NCBI GenBank assembly: GCA_028753945.1
Contig: JAPNXP010000001.1
Coordinates: forward strand, 1,788,501 to 1,852,500
Origin: Hexactinellida sp. DTS-2022
Taxonomy: Eukaryota; Porifera; Hexactinellida
Direction: 5' to 3'
Length of the DNA stretch: 64,000 nucleotides
Within the stretch, counting starts at the first letter, position 1, and each line of letters begins with the position of its first letter. Position numbers and translations under genes: made by a program. Positions 11,501-26,500 of the stretch are shown piece after piece. A model generated the notes under the pieces. That model had not been told where the DNA came from and did no database searches. It saw only the letters and a list, made by a program, of their open reading frames with translations.

Positions 11501-14500
11501 TGGTACAGTACTGGTTAATTACATAGGAGGCAGAACACTAGAATTCTCCGAAGAGTACATAAGAACAATGGAAGGAAAAGGTAATCACCCAATGGTAAAA
11601 ATGCACCCTGAATTTGAAGAAAGACGGAGAAGACTTGATCACTTCTGCCAATTCTATCCTTCAGAAAACAACTATCTGTCTTTTCAAATTCCAGGTCGAT
11701 ACCTCTACAATGACTTCTATCAAATAGCTTCTTGTTTACCTCCTAAAACCAGCTCAACACAATGGGTTGAGATTTTTACTACATTGGCCGAATTTAAAGA
11801 GAAGTTTTCTTGGGTTCGTACGGCTGTGTTAGAGTACCGGAATCTCTCTTTAGCTTATTGCCTCAGAAATGAGCCGTTCATAGCAAGAGTATTTCAAACT
11901 TATCTAAAGTTTTACACTGTGAGACATCCATTCGAGCGGCTAGTATCAGCTTTCTATGACAAACTAAGACTCAATAGCTCGAGGTATGAACGGAAATATG
12001 GCCCTTTGATAATAGAATATAATTATCTACAAGGCTATCCAACAGATGAAGCGAAACTGACTGAGAGACTAAGGGAAGATAATGCTAGTCAAACGGAAGA
12101 GGAGTGGCTATTGTCACAATTGAAGAGAATGAAGAGAGTTGGGAGAAGTTTTAACCTGACATTCTTGGAATTCGTTACTTATATCACAAAAGTCAAAAAT
12201 AGGAATGACCTAGAACAGCACTGGAGACCAATGGTATTGCTTTGCAACCCATGTGTTCTGAAATATGACGTGATAATGAAGTTTGAAACGATATACAGAG
12301 ATTCCAATTATTTTTTGAACTTTGTTGCAAAAGAAAAACCAAACGGACCTAGAGTATCATTTCCAAAGAGTAAGGTATCAATAACGAGAGAAAGATGTAA
12401 TAAAGAGTTCTCAAATGTTCCACCACCCATACGGAACAAACTTTATAAAATGTTTGAAGAGGATTTCATATTTTATAATTACACAACCTCAATAGAAAAC
12501 CCTTGTTAGAGGTTTATCTCTAGGATTTATTAATTTACATTCAGATTAACCATAGCATTTTATACATAAGGAAATGGCACTCACTCATTTTTTGGAATCT
12601 CAGGGATTGGTTACTATAACCTATTTTCGAACTAGATAATTCAGGGTGTTGTTATCACATACTATTTGTTACTGCTGCAAATAGTTGTCACAATTTTCCC
12701 AACTTGACATATTGGTTGCGGGCTAAATATAGACTGCTAAACAAAGTTGCTGTCATTGTCTGACTGACTAACAAGGATTGACATCGATATATCGGTCTGA
12801 AAAAATATCGAAAAATATCGTAAAGATTCCCGATATTTCGATATTTTAAAAAAATATCGCGATACTTTTCGATATCGAGGATTTTTCCGATATATCGTAT
12901 CGATATCGGGGATTTTTTCCCGATATAGGTAGATATTTGTAAAACTTTGTACTCGAAGATTCCACGCTGAAAAATATCGGGAAAATATCAGAAATATCGA
13001 GGAAATATCGGATGTTTTCCGATTTTTTTTTTTTGAATTTCCAATTTTTTTGAAGACCGATATATCGATGTCAATCGTTGACTGCTAAAATGTAAATGGA
13101 TTCGTCAAAGCTCTAAAGGATTCGTTCCGAGCTATTTTTAGAGATGAAACTGCTAGGAATTCTCGGGCTTATGCCGCATGTAGCAATCTACCCGGAACTG
13201 ATATGTTAATGGATCGAATTGAATGAGAATTCGTCCCAATAATTAAATTTAATGGTATTCAGACTAATCGATACATTGGCAATTCGATATGTTACTATTA
13301 TACGTATGCTGAGTTAATTAAGTAGTTTAAGTGATAACTTTATCATATCAAACCTGTTGTTAAGTATAGATAAATACTGATTCGATCAATTAATAAAATT
13401 TATCAATTATAAGTCACTACCAAGCAGAGTAACCGCGTACGGCGTACTGTACGGTATGGTACGGACTTAGTACGCAGATTATCCTTCCGTACCGTACTTA
13501 CGCACTCTGTACGCACTCCGTACGTACTTATTTAATGATAGTATAGATTCCTATCTTTTAGCACTTGATTCTGTTTTTAAATCGAATACTAAGTTATGTA
13601 AAATTATCAAGATTAACTATCCATTCTTAGTAGAAAATTCAACTTGCCTTTGTATTGGTTTGAACTTTGTGGTATTTTTAATTTTTATTGGTTCTGTATT
13701 TTCGAATTAGATCCTTGTTTATTAATTATTTTTCGAATTATAGAAATACTTGTATATATTTTTAATTTTCACAACGTATTATTGCGTACCGTACGACGTA
13801 CCGTACGAAATAATACGGTACGGAGACTCTCCGTACCGTACCGTACGAACGTACGCGGTTACTCTGCTGCCAAGCAGACTCCTGTAGTATTTCGTTTTCA
13901 TAAATTAAGAGTGTAGGTAATACGTATACAAAAACGGCATTCTGTCAATATTATTCAAATTTCATTGATGTTTTTTTTTTGTGTATAGTTATATAGCACT
14001 TTTTAAAACCAAGTTTGCTAATTTTAAAACCTAGTTTTCTATGTTAATAGGGGTTAGATTCCCAGGATCCCGATATATTTTTGGGAATTGAATCTTGGGA
14101 TTTGTTTCAATTCCAGGGTCGAAATAATACTTATGTTTCAGTGTATATTAAGTAAACGTCATTAATAAATGATACTGTGTTCAATTAATTTGGTCAACCA
14201 ACAGTTTAGGACTAACAGTTTAAGAATTTGATCTTTATTTCTACAAGCTTTTCCGTTATGGCACCTTGAATTACACCATTTATTGTCTCTCCTGCAGAGG
14301 CAATGGAGATGGAACAAATTTTCAAGTTACAGGATTGCATAACGAACTGATAGGCATTCTGCATTACTGTTGTTTGAGAAATAGTCTTGTCGGGAACAGT
14401 GTTAATCTCAAGGAACTAAGTTTGACAAACTTCAAATCGATTCCTTGAATTACAAAAAAACCGCACATCATGTGTACAAGCTGCTCGTCCGCGCTACGCG

Positions 14501-17500
14501 AGTTCTTACAACTTGCACTCGGGCCTATGGCCCTCGCTTGTATTCATGGCAAATACCTTTTCAAATGTATGCCAGTTGTATTTAAATACTGTGGAATGAA
14601 CGGAAATTTAACGAAAATTAGACATCCCTTTCCTTACGTCAATTTTGTGACATTCGTAATCCTTCTCCTCCCTCGAAAGCGTTACGTAACGTTCGAAAGC
14701 CCCATAAGCAAGTTAATTATATTATGGGAAATCTTTTAGGAATTATAATAGCTGGCCGCTAGCCTATGTACAAATGACCGTTGTATAGAGTAACCTTTTA
14801 CAGATTCTACTATACAGTTGTACAGAGGTAGCAGATCCCTACCTTATTGAGCTGTTGCCCCCTAAACAGTATGTTTAATATATAAGATGTATTGGTTGCA
14901 AACTGGATAACGATGTGCGCCTGATGTTTCAAGGTTAAATTATGCACAATAAACAAGAGATTCTGAATAGCGAGCTTGGGAATAGTTTGGTTATAGTATC
15001 CTAAATTGATCGATTGAAGCTTTATCGGTGGCTTTAAAGTAGAACTGGAGCTTGAGAATCGTAAAAGGATAAAGGTGGATTATCCCAAAATATTTGTATT
15101 TGGAAGATGGAGGAAGAGAAATTTCTTCCATACAAGCATCAAAATGTGAGTAATTATTGACTAATTTGACTTCCTACATTTATTGAGTTCACATATCTTA
15201 CAAATGAGAAACAAAGAGCTAACATACTATTTCTGTAACACCCTGCAACTCTAAAGAAATTATTTTGTATAGATCAGTGCGACCGCAATGGTTTTGATCA
15301 ACATGGCACCTTACTGTTTGTATCGAACATATCTTCCATTGCCACAACACGTGTATCGGGTTGGTTGTTCTTACCTCTAGACTCTAGAGTATAGGATGGA
15401 AGAAGTCTGGTACCTAACGATAGTATACCTTTGTTGTGTCCTATGCCATCTTGAGAGCTCTCTTCCATTAATGGGTTTTAGAGAGGATAATATTCTCAGT
15501 TTGTCTTCTATATCCTGGCGAGAATACAACTCAGAGTTGGTCCATTACATTACTATGGAGAGTACTTCGATTGAATTGTTGAGTAACATTATCTTTGAAT
15601 CTTTGAAATGTTAGAGTTTAATAGGAAGGTATAATTAAGTAGGAAAAAAGGGAATGTAGGAAAATAAAATTTCACTGGAAAAATGAATGTAGGAAGAAGA
15701 AATGATCAGCGTTATCAAACAACTCATATTAAGTAGATGTTACCAGCGAGATTCCACGTAATAATCGCCAGGGGTTATTCAATTTTCCATGAACTGTTCT
15801 TTTAGTTTATGGATCTTATTATCTTTTTGGGCCTCTTTCCAGGCCCTCCTAAGACTAGGAGGTTGAGCAATGAGCACCAGTTACCAACTGTACAATACTC
15901 ACCTCTGTCTAAGATTGGTTTATTTAAACGCTTCGACAATTTCGAATACGTTGACGTGAGATTTTCTTGTTATTTTCTTCAATTTGTTATTCAATTTGTT
16001 ATGGCGCCTAAACAGCTTAACCACAAATCTCAGATTCTCAAAAGTGGTTCCATTGGACTCGCGATGGTTGATAGCCCCATATACAATGCAAATAATAACA
16101 ATAGGAGGCATAGTTTAGCTTAGAATTAAATTTATAAACTGGCCTTCTATTTTTTTGGCCTTCTCGGTGACATACACGGCCGTATATTAGTAGGCCATGG
16201 AGGCCATTTTCCCAACGCAAAGTACATTAATATAATATTACTTGCATGTCTATTGAAAACTTCAAGCATTTGCTGTAAATAAAGAAGATCAGAAACAATT
16301 TTATTCAGATGCAGAAAAATTGCTTACATTTTCCTGCACATTGCAAATTTCAAACTATAATTGTAACTAACGAGCCCTTCGGTATCGATCGCTTCTCGAG
16401 GGATAGCTCAACCGCTCTCTTGTTTCAATAGTAAATCGCAACAACAAAATGTTCATATCAGAATTTGTAGACTTCCCCCTATTTCTTAGACAATCCGGAG
16501 AAAGAAACAACAATCGACTTTTAATAATACGTAGTATAATTGATATTACGTCAATGTAATGTCAGTATAAATAATCAAATTTGACCAAATAGTAAATAAA
16601 TTCTCATTTTAGATTAAGATACACGTAATTTATAATTTTCTGAACAGATAGAGTAAATTTTGTATAAACTTTGGGAGAACAACTATATACCCCGTCTTAT
16701 GAATCACTAATTATATTTGGAACCGCATATCACTATTAAGTCAACCAACTATATTCATATTCCAACCAAATACCAATTAATGATATTCGGTAATCAAACA
16801 GAATATCAACTCTTCAGTCCAATCGATACCAAACTATTCGGTGCGGCTTTGGTATCAATTAAACTCCCTCATAATAAATATGATCGAAATTCTCAATTAA
16901 TTGTTTCACAAGTTATATAATTAGTATATAAATTCCTACTAACATGACACCAAAGTAACACGAACCCAGTATTTGGTGTATTCTCGAATACACCAAATTT
17001 GGACTTGCACTTTAATTAACACTGTTTGCTTTCGTTAGATCTTGAAATCAATACGGACGATACTATTCTCTATCGAAACATCTATTAAAGAAGATGTCGG
17101 TTAATTAAGAATCAAACATATAGTTAAGTGACTGATATTCATGACTTTACACAAATAAGCTAGATGGTCACATACAAAACGGACTTAATTGTCGAAGAAC
17201 AAGGGAAAAAGATCCCAATCAAATTAAGCAATTAAAGAAACGGAAGTTGATTAAGGTAAAAATAGTAAATATTGCTAATTGTTTTTTATATAAGATTTCT
17301 TATTATGACCAGTGACCGAAGCATAAGGCAATAGTACTGAGCAAATTTTGGTGGATCATGGATACTTAAAGGCCATTATAAAAAAGTAATTTACTTTATC
17401 TAAATTATGAGTAATGGGAGACCTGATAAATGTATGATAACTGGTATAAAAATACATCAAGAGAATGAATTCTGGGCTTTTATATGGTTCCGACAATTTA

Positions 17501-20500
17501 TAGTGATGGCGGATCACAATCACATGGTGAACGATAATCGTACGTGAATCACAATAGTACAGTAATGACAATCGAACGGTGAATCACTGTCATACCAAAC
17601 AGGTCTAAAGAATAGCTAGATTCAGGGGTAACAGGTTTAAAATGCATGTGGTTTAATCATGTGTTAAACCCAAACAACCATAAAAAGGTACCATACAATT
17701 TAATTTAATAATTTACAGGGTATTCCTATAAGCGTAGAATGCAAAGATAGATACTATATAAAATTATATAACATGAAAGAATTAAATGCAAGACACAGTA
17801 CAACAAAAAGATCCATTAACAAAGAAATGGCATAGAAATGTACTTTCACATTGGTTGGTCAATGAATTTATAACTATCAACAAGTTAGCCTGGCCTTGTG
17901 CGATTACTGCTTTCGGAAGTCAAATGCTACCAATTGTGAGTTTATTTTTCACTGGACACATCGGAAAGGGTTTGTATCTAGATGGTGCAGCGCTTGCATT
18001 GTCATTCTCAAACATCACATGCAAATCTGTCGCCATAGGGTTCAGTTCTGGCATGGATACACTCTGTTCACAAGCCTATGGCGCTAAGAAATACCGTTTA
18101 ATGGGAATCTACTTTCAACGTGCTGTCATGATTAGCTTAGTGAGCTGTCTTCCCATCCTGGCTCTGTGTCTGAATGCAGAATCCATTCTGATCTTCATAC
18201 GTCAAGACCCAGATGTAGCAGCAGTGGCAGGGAAATACCTTAAGATCCTAGTCATAGCTAATCCAGGTATCATTATTTATTTTCTGTCCAGAAAGTTCAT
18301 GCAGGCACAGCGTGTTGTATATCCATGTATTGTACTCAATGTGCTAGGCAATGCAGTTAATATCTCATGTCATTATCTGTTGATAGTCCGGTTAAAGTGG
18401 GGTGTGGAAGGTGCAGCAATATCGCTATCGATCGGTTACTGGTCTCTTGCTATCTTCTACATGATGTATATCCGCTTTTCTTCTCTGTACCGAGTTTCTT
18501 GGCCCGGTTGGGGTATTGATGCCCTAAATGGTTGGCTCCATTATTGCAAATACGGAGTACCTGGATTGGTAATGTTCTGTCTTGAATGGTGGACATTTGA
18601 GATTGGGTTTTTAATCGTAGGAGCCACGAGTGCTGATCCCAAAGTTCAAGTTGGTATATTCTCTATTATGCTAAATTTAAGTTTATTCATATTCACAATA
18701 CCAGTTGGTTACACAATTGCTGCTAATGTTAGAGTTGGTAATCTTTTGGGCGAAAACAATCCTTCGTTAGCACGGAAAGTTTCATATTTATCTCTCTTTA
18801 TAATATTCATAATTGGAATGCACTTTTCCGTTGGAGTATTTCTACTAAAATCAAGGTTACCACAATTATTCACCAAAGACAAATGTATTATTGCCGGTGC
18901 GTCTAGCACCTTATTCATCACATCTATTTGCCAGAACTTTGATGGATTGAGGCTGATGTCAGGAGGGATCATAAAGGGGTGTGGTCGTCAGAAAATCGCG
19001 TCTATCACAAACTTTCTTGTTTACCAATTATTTGCCATGCCTCTTGCCATATTCTTGTGTGTAGTTTTAAAGATGTCTACAAAAGGATACTGGATAGGAA
19101 TGGCATCAGCAATCTTCCTACAGGCTGTTGTCTTTTTTGCACTTGTAATTTGCACTAATTGGAGGAAAGTAGCAGATAAAGCACAAGAGAACGTTGGTAA
19201 CAAACCCACCACGTTGATACAGAATTTCAATCAGAATTCTCATTCGACAGCCCTCTTAAACACCGCACCAAAAATTTACGCACAAGGAAAGAAACAGGGG
19301 CACATGATCATTTATGGAAATTTTACAAAGATTGCGATAATTGTAGTGTTAATTGCATTTTTTGCTATGGGTTTGGGATTCTCATTCAACAGTTCAAGCC
19401 TGATAACCCCAGTAAAAAATATCACAACTACTAAGGCAGTTCTCAATTCTACTGAATTATCATGTCAATATTGAACATACCAGAGTATATTCTTAAAGGC
19501 TATCTGCTCTCCTACTAGGGTCCTTGAAGTTTTGGTCAAATAAACCTAAACGCCACCAAGGCCCGTAAGGGGTCTAGAATACTCGCCACTCTTGTTATTT
19601 CTATTCTTCCAAATTTATTTATCACATCAATTGTAGAATCTGAGTGACAAATTGAATCGTTGTATATGCTAAGTCTCAGATTAACGTTCGAGCTTTCTAA
19701 ACTTGTCACACCAAGATACTTATAACTTTGCCTGTGAGATTGCTTTATACAGTAACAATAAAATCTCGTTAGTCGAACCGTCAAAATAAATGTGTTCGCC
19801 TTACATAGGAGGTGTTATTTGTATTGAAAAGGCATTGAAGGGGGCTGAAATAGTAGTGTTCATACGTATTAACCGGAATTTCGTGTTAACCGTGTTCGTA
19901 CTAACGAGGTTTTACTGTAGGAGAATGTTGTTCACTTTTGTACAGTAGTACAATACCAATTAACTTTGCCTCATTAAGTTTACAGGAAAAACTAGTGATT
20001 GAAAGATAGAAAATATATGTCTGGATATTCAACAAAATCATAGCCTCCATTTTTTTTGAAACTAGCGAGTTTTCAAGCCGAAAAATAATGAACTGTGGGA
20101 GGGGTAATAAAGGTGTGCTCCGATGTTCCTGCTCAGTTGGTTCTGTAAAGCGTAATTCTGATATGTACAACAGTTATTTACCGAAATTTTAAGTAGTTTG
20201 GGAGTTGCTGTATATCTGAAAACATTTTGATAGTTATATTATGTACCGTTTCGAGGTCTTGTTGATCATATCTGGGACGGGTAAAAATTTCTTACTAAGG
20301 CCTAAGGCCTAAAGGCCTACGAAGGCCTATTTATTACGAAGGCATATTACGAAGCTCCTACTTTCTACTTTAAGGTGAAGACACACAAAGACACATTCCC
20401 TTCTACCCTTACTACTCATACTAACATTACACCTTCGACCCATACGCAATAACCCCTTACGTCCGTCCCATCACGAACCACTCCTCTTCCATCTCCTCCT

Positions 20501-23500
20501 TAGCTTATAAATTGCTGCGACCCCTCTTCTCTCCCTTCATTGCTCAACACCCACTCCTTGCAGATGACGTCTACAAGGGGTTATCGAACAATTGTCGATC
20601 TATGGTCCCCACCTGCATATATCACTACGACATTAAAGCCTTTTACCCCTCTATTCCACACGACATTGCCTTTGAAGCATTCGACCACTACCACCCACCG
20701 CTGTTTCAGAACGTCTTGTTCTCGTTAACCTCCTCGCCTACAACTTTCTCACCAACGGAGATCTATATTATCATCTCGGTACCACAGGCCTTCCTATGGG
20801 TCTACCATTAGCCCCCGAAATAGCCAGACTCGTCACTGTCTACCAATTAGACACACGGTTAAACTTGTCCCTCCAGTTGCCATCTCACTATACTTCGACA
20901 ATTTATACTCTACCCATCCACCAGAAGTTATTTTACCTGTTTTTGCACCTTTTGTGCTCTTTCCTGAAGAAACCAACACCTTTCAGGACGCCGGCTACCA
21001 TGCTGACCTTCATGAATTCTGTCCCAACCCCTTCCAACTACGCACTCCAATACCCATTCACCCCTACTCATATCACCCACATCGCCGAATGGACTTAAAC
21101 CCTACCATTCAACTGTCCACCGGCTTTCTGCCATATGCTCTGATCCCAACATAGCATTACATACCTGCCTCTCAAGGTTTTTGGGAAACCTTCGAACCTC
21201 CGGCCCTGATGCGATTGATGTAATCACCGAGATTGCCCTAATCTGTTATTTTCCTTCAAAACCCCCTAAAGAACCTCCTTCTACATAGATACATTCAACT
21301 ACGCCTACTCTGCCACCCGACCAACCATAAACCAACTATAACCCTTTGCCCTTCGCCCCTACCGCCTCGTTCCCATCTTACCAATGGCGCGTCTCAAATC
21401 CCTACTCTCCTACGTTAATCCGTCTATCCTCTCTCAATTCACTCGCTGTCCTCGAACCACCTCTGCAGATGGTTGTACCGTCTGCGAATCCTACCACATT
21501 TTTTCGAGACCACCTTACACCAGCCAATAATACCTTGCCTGATGTACAGGTGTGTTTACGCCATATTTGCCCCTCATCACCTTACCGTATATATAGGCCA
21601 GACTGGTGCCACTGCCCGAACCCTTAACCAACTTCACCACAACCATCGGTTTCTAAAGCAGCTTGCTTTAGCCGATCATCCAAATCTGTCTTGGCAGATA
21701 CTTCTTCTTTCCCCCCATTTCACCACCGCCACCCGGACATCCATAGAACCTGAAACCTGCACCGTTGCGCGTCTGCGAAAAAAAACATCCCTTGATCTCC
21801 TTTAAACAAGACTCTGACCACTTTTATACATCCTTCAAACCACCACGGAGCCTGCGAACAGGCAGTACACCTTCAACTTTGAGTCAACCCTCCTAGATCT
21901 CTAACTAACCCATAACGTGTAATATTTCGATGTGCCTTAGACGAAAGTATAGATATATATCACCATCTTATTACAGTAGATGTCGGATATAAGCACACCG
22001 GTTATAAGAACATATCGGATATAAGCACACTGTGTTGGAAAACGTTTCCCATCTACCCTGTATAATTTATGTCGGTTATAAGAACATGCCGGTTATAAGC
22101 ACCTTAAGTGCAGTTCCCGACGATGTGCTTATAACCGGCATCCACTGTATCAATTTCCTATTAAATCCTTCGAATACTTGTTTCCTATATATATATATAA
22201 TATACACAACATAAATAGTAGTGGACCAGTGGTACATGTGTTGTTTCAATAAAAAGGGTCATGTTATGCACCCTGCCCCGCACATACACTTAAGTTAATG
22301 GAAAACTCCCATTTTCCGACTTGCGAAATAGTTTAATCCCTTTTAATTCGGTAACAAGCAAAGAAAAGGTCAAAAGAAAATTAAGGAAGTAAACTATTGA
22401 AACACTTAGATAGTATAGGATAAACTCTGATAAATAGTCTGGTTCAATAATGACATGATAGTTCGGTAGAATTCAGAACTACCTTATCAGTTATGAAATG
22501 TTCTAATGGGGTTATCAGGCTTGAACTGTTGAATGAGAATCCCAAACCTATAGCAAAAGAAGCAATAGACACTATAACTATCGCAATCTTGGTCAGGTTT
22601 CCGTAGCTGATCATGTGTTGTCTCTTTCCTTGTGCGTAAATTTTTGGTGCGGTATTTAAGAGGGCTGTCGAATCAGAATCCGGATAGGAATTCTGTATCA
22701 ACGTGGTGGGTTTGTTACCAACGTTCTCTTGTGCTTCATCTGCTACTTTCCTCCAATTAGTGCAAATTACAAGTGCAAAAAAGACAACAGCCTGTAGGAA
22801 GATTGCTGATGCCATTCCTATCCAGTATCCTTTTGTAGACATCTTTAAAACTACACACAAGAATATGGCAAGAGGCATGGCAAAGAATTGGTAAACAAGA
22901 AAGTTTGTGATAGACCCGATTTTCTGACGACCACACCCCTTTATGATCCCTCCTCCCATTAATTTAAATCCATCGAAGTTCTGATAAATAGCTGTAATTA
23001 TTAAGGTGGTAGATGCACCGGCAATAATACATTTGTCATTAGTGAATAATTGTGGCAACCTTGATTTTAGTAGAAATACTCCAACGGAAAAGTGCATTCC
23101 AATTATGAATATTATAAAGAGAGATAAATATGAAACTTTCCGTGCCAACGAAGGATTATTTTCGCCCAAAAGATTACCAACTCTAACATTAGTAGCAATT
23201 GTGTAACCAACTGGTATTGTGAATATTTGCACGCTCACATTTAGCATAATAGAGAAGATTCCAAGTTGAACTTTGGGATCAGCACTCGTGGCTCCTACGA
23301 TTAAAAATCCAATCTCAAATGTCCACCATTCAAGACACAACATTATCAATCCAGGTACTCCGTATTTGCAATAATGGAGCCAACCATTTAGAGCATCAAT
23401 ACCCCAACCGGGCCAAGAAACTCGGTACAGAGAAGAAAAGCGGATATACATCATGTAGAAGATAGCAAGAGACCAGTAACCGATCGATAGCGATATTGCT

Positions 23501-26500
23501 GCACCTTCCACACCCCACTTTAACCGGACTATCAACAGATAATGACACGAGATATTAACTGCATTGCCTAGCACATTGAGTACAATACATGGATATACAA
23601 CACGCTGTGCCTGCATGAACTTTCTGGACAGAAAATAAATAATGATACCTGGATTAGCTATGACTAGAATCTTAAGGTATTTCCCTGCCACTGCTGCTAC
23701 ATCTGGGTCTTGACGTATGAAGATCAGAATGGATTCTGCATTCAGACACAGAGCCAGGATGGGAAGACAGCTCACTAAGCTAATCATGACAGCACGTTGA
23801 AAGTAGATTCCCATTAAACGGTATTTCTTAGCGCCATAGGCTTGTGAACAGAGTGTATCCATGCCAGAACTGAACCCTATGGCGACAGATTTGCATGTGA
23901 TGTTTGAGAATGACAATGCAAGCGCTGCACCATCTAGATACAAACCCTTTCCGATGTGTCCAGTGAAAAATAAACTCACAATTGGTAGCATTTGACTTCC
24001 GAAAGCAGTAATCGCACAAGGCCAGGCTAACTTGTTGATAGTTATAAATTCATTGACCAACCAATGTGAAAGTACATTTCTATACCAATTCTTTGTTGAT
24101 GGATTTTTTTGTTGCATTGAGCTTTGCATTTCCTGGGTATATTATTTAATTATATATAGTATTTGATAACTCTATACTACATATAGGGATACATTCTAGA
24201 CTAAATATTCTTATTTGTATGTTGCTAGATGTATGACCTTTGTAAAGCATTATGTTGGAATCATAACTGAATCACATGCATATATTGTCTAAATGGGTGA
24301 GAAATTGACTCATAATAATTATTCTTAGTTTCAATTGGCAGACTAATTTCACGAGTGACAGAGTAACGTATTCTGAATAAATATTCGTCTACGATTTTCT
24401 ATACCAATTGTTATGCATTCAATTATATGTACCTTAGGTACTGATCTCATGTTAAATACCGATACTGATTCCTTGCCCTGAATTGTATGCCATTGCCATA
24501 TGAACAATAATGTAAAAAGGAATAAAAATATTTATTCAAGTCAAGCAATAACAGTTAACTGCTGCATATCAAGATGGTTAATACGTATGTTCTGGATTGA
24601 TAGTAGATGTAGAGTAAAAAGATTGCGTCGTTAGAAAAAACTACTATGAATATAACTATTATAAATCAGCGTGTTCGCGTAATAACAAGTGCATTTTGCA
24701 CGAAACTTGCTTGCTAATATGCGAAAATGATATTGGGGCGGAAGTAACATTAAATGTTGGCTAGGGGACTAAGAGAAACTTGCTATAAAAAAATTTGAGC
24801 ATAAGAGCATTCGATATTAGGAGAACACCACTGTAAGTCATACTATATTCGATATATTTTAGCAGTACGACATATTTTACAATTACTAATTAACTACAGC
24901 AGAGTGGACCATGGGTCGATTGTTCTGTGGCCATGACCCATTTGGAAATATAACGCCTAAGAGAAATCAGTTGTACCCAGAAACTTCAAGCAATTTGCGT
25001 GGTATTAAAAGGGTACAAAAACAAATTGATTTATTAGTTTTATTCTGTTATTTTGTTATTCTGTTACTGATACTGTGACTGTGACAATATATTTAGATAT
25101 TTATGTGATGGGTCAATGGGTCAGGTGGGTCATGTGTCACAAATGTTGACTCATGGTCCACTCTGAACTACAGTAAACTTCGTAAGTACGAACACAGGGA
25201 CCCGTCAAACTGTGTTAGCCTTAGCCGGAATTCGTATTAACCAACATCATTTGTATTCAAAAGGCTTTGAAGGGGACTGTAATAGTGATCGTACTAACGA
25301 GCAGTGGCTCTACAGCTAAAGCCACACCAAATAATTAGCCCTAGCTACGCCACTGCTAACGAGGTTCTACTATAATTGCTCTGAGATGCGAACAGTCGTT
25401 GTATTGTGCTAGCGACTAAGCAACAAAATAGAATGAGAGTTTATGTCAAGTATAGTTACCCAATTTTCATCATGTAACCATATTATAATACGAAAGGGTT
25501 AATTTAGAAAGTCTGGTAGGTGATACAACCGGATGGGGACTTTTTAATCTTAAATATATTTGCAAAACAATCTGAGCTACAGTAGCAGGTTGTTGAATTA
25601 ATAATACTGATCAGGTAATGAAAGGTTCACGAACGGACTGAATAAACCCAATTCACTTCATCTCGAATTGACGCACGTACAGTTCGTTCAGCGGGCTGAC
25701 CCGCGTTTGTTCAGTTCCTTCAATTCCTTCACTTCGTTCAGTTCGTTCCTTCGGTTCGTTCAGTTCAGATGTGTGGATGGTGGTGGTTATTAGGTAATAT
25801 GTAGGTATGCTATGCAGATATGAGTAGTGATCTACGTATTTATATTTTACTTTTCTAGTGAGATATTTAGATTCTAAGTATGGATTAATGATTCAGTAAT
25901 TATAATTTATCGATATTCAGTTTAGTTCGTTCAGTTGGTTCGTTTAGTTCGTTTATTAAGTTCGTTCGTGAACCTTTCATTGCCTGATAGTGATACTGAT
26001 AAATGCACTACTCAGTGGCGTAACGAAAGAGCCGGGGGCCCCTCGGCGATCTAAAGGATGGGGGCCCTCACGTGCGAATTGCGAAACGCAAGACAGATTT
26101 CAATTCTTATATACCGTAATATATTTCACACTTGTCAAAGCCATGCGGACACAATCAATTTATTTGACCTAACGTTCTACATTGCGTTTTAATTTTACCA
26201 TTTGTAACATATTTTCAGAGCAAGCGTAGCGAGCGAGCTAAAAAAATTTGGGCATTTGTGTAATTGAAAATGTGCTGTCTGCGACCTTCTCCATCCCTTC
26301 AAACGCAATTAAACCAAAAAGATTAATGTTAGAAGCAGCAGTCAGGATTCCCTTTTATGGAATCTGTGAAATGCTTTGTGGACGGCAACATATTTTGGAA
26401 ACTTTGTCCACTTAACTCCACGAATCAAACTAAGACAGGCCCATATTTTATAAATCTTATTCGACCTTTAGGGACACTGCATTAATGGATTTGCAGGTGG

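Larger units (their letters stand above)
13867..17785. other. TIMELESS intron 3, region between nested genes
   Basis: Nearly 4 kb without a supportable gene. Contents recognised: a repeat at 14470-14640 shared with 59560-59700, a Helitron 3'-end fragment at about 16375-16480 (opposite strand), and a perfect 28-bp palindrome at 16971-16998. Short open frames here show no recognisable domain and were not called. Confidence 0.5.

Noticed and set aside
20512..21805. Several short plus-strand frames as separate genes
   Set aside because: They are pieces of one frame-broken RT/GIY-YIG element.
17786..24129. Bacterial horizontal transfer as the origin of the intronless MATE genes
   Set aside because: The sequence is animal SLC47-like (LEWWTFEIG, C-terminal 13th segment) and base composition matches the surroundings; duplication or retroposition is simpler.
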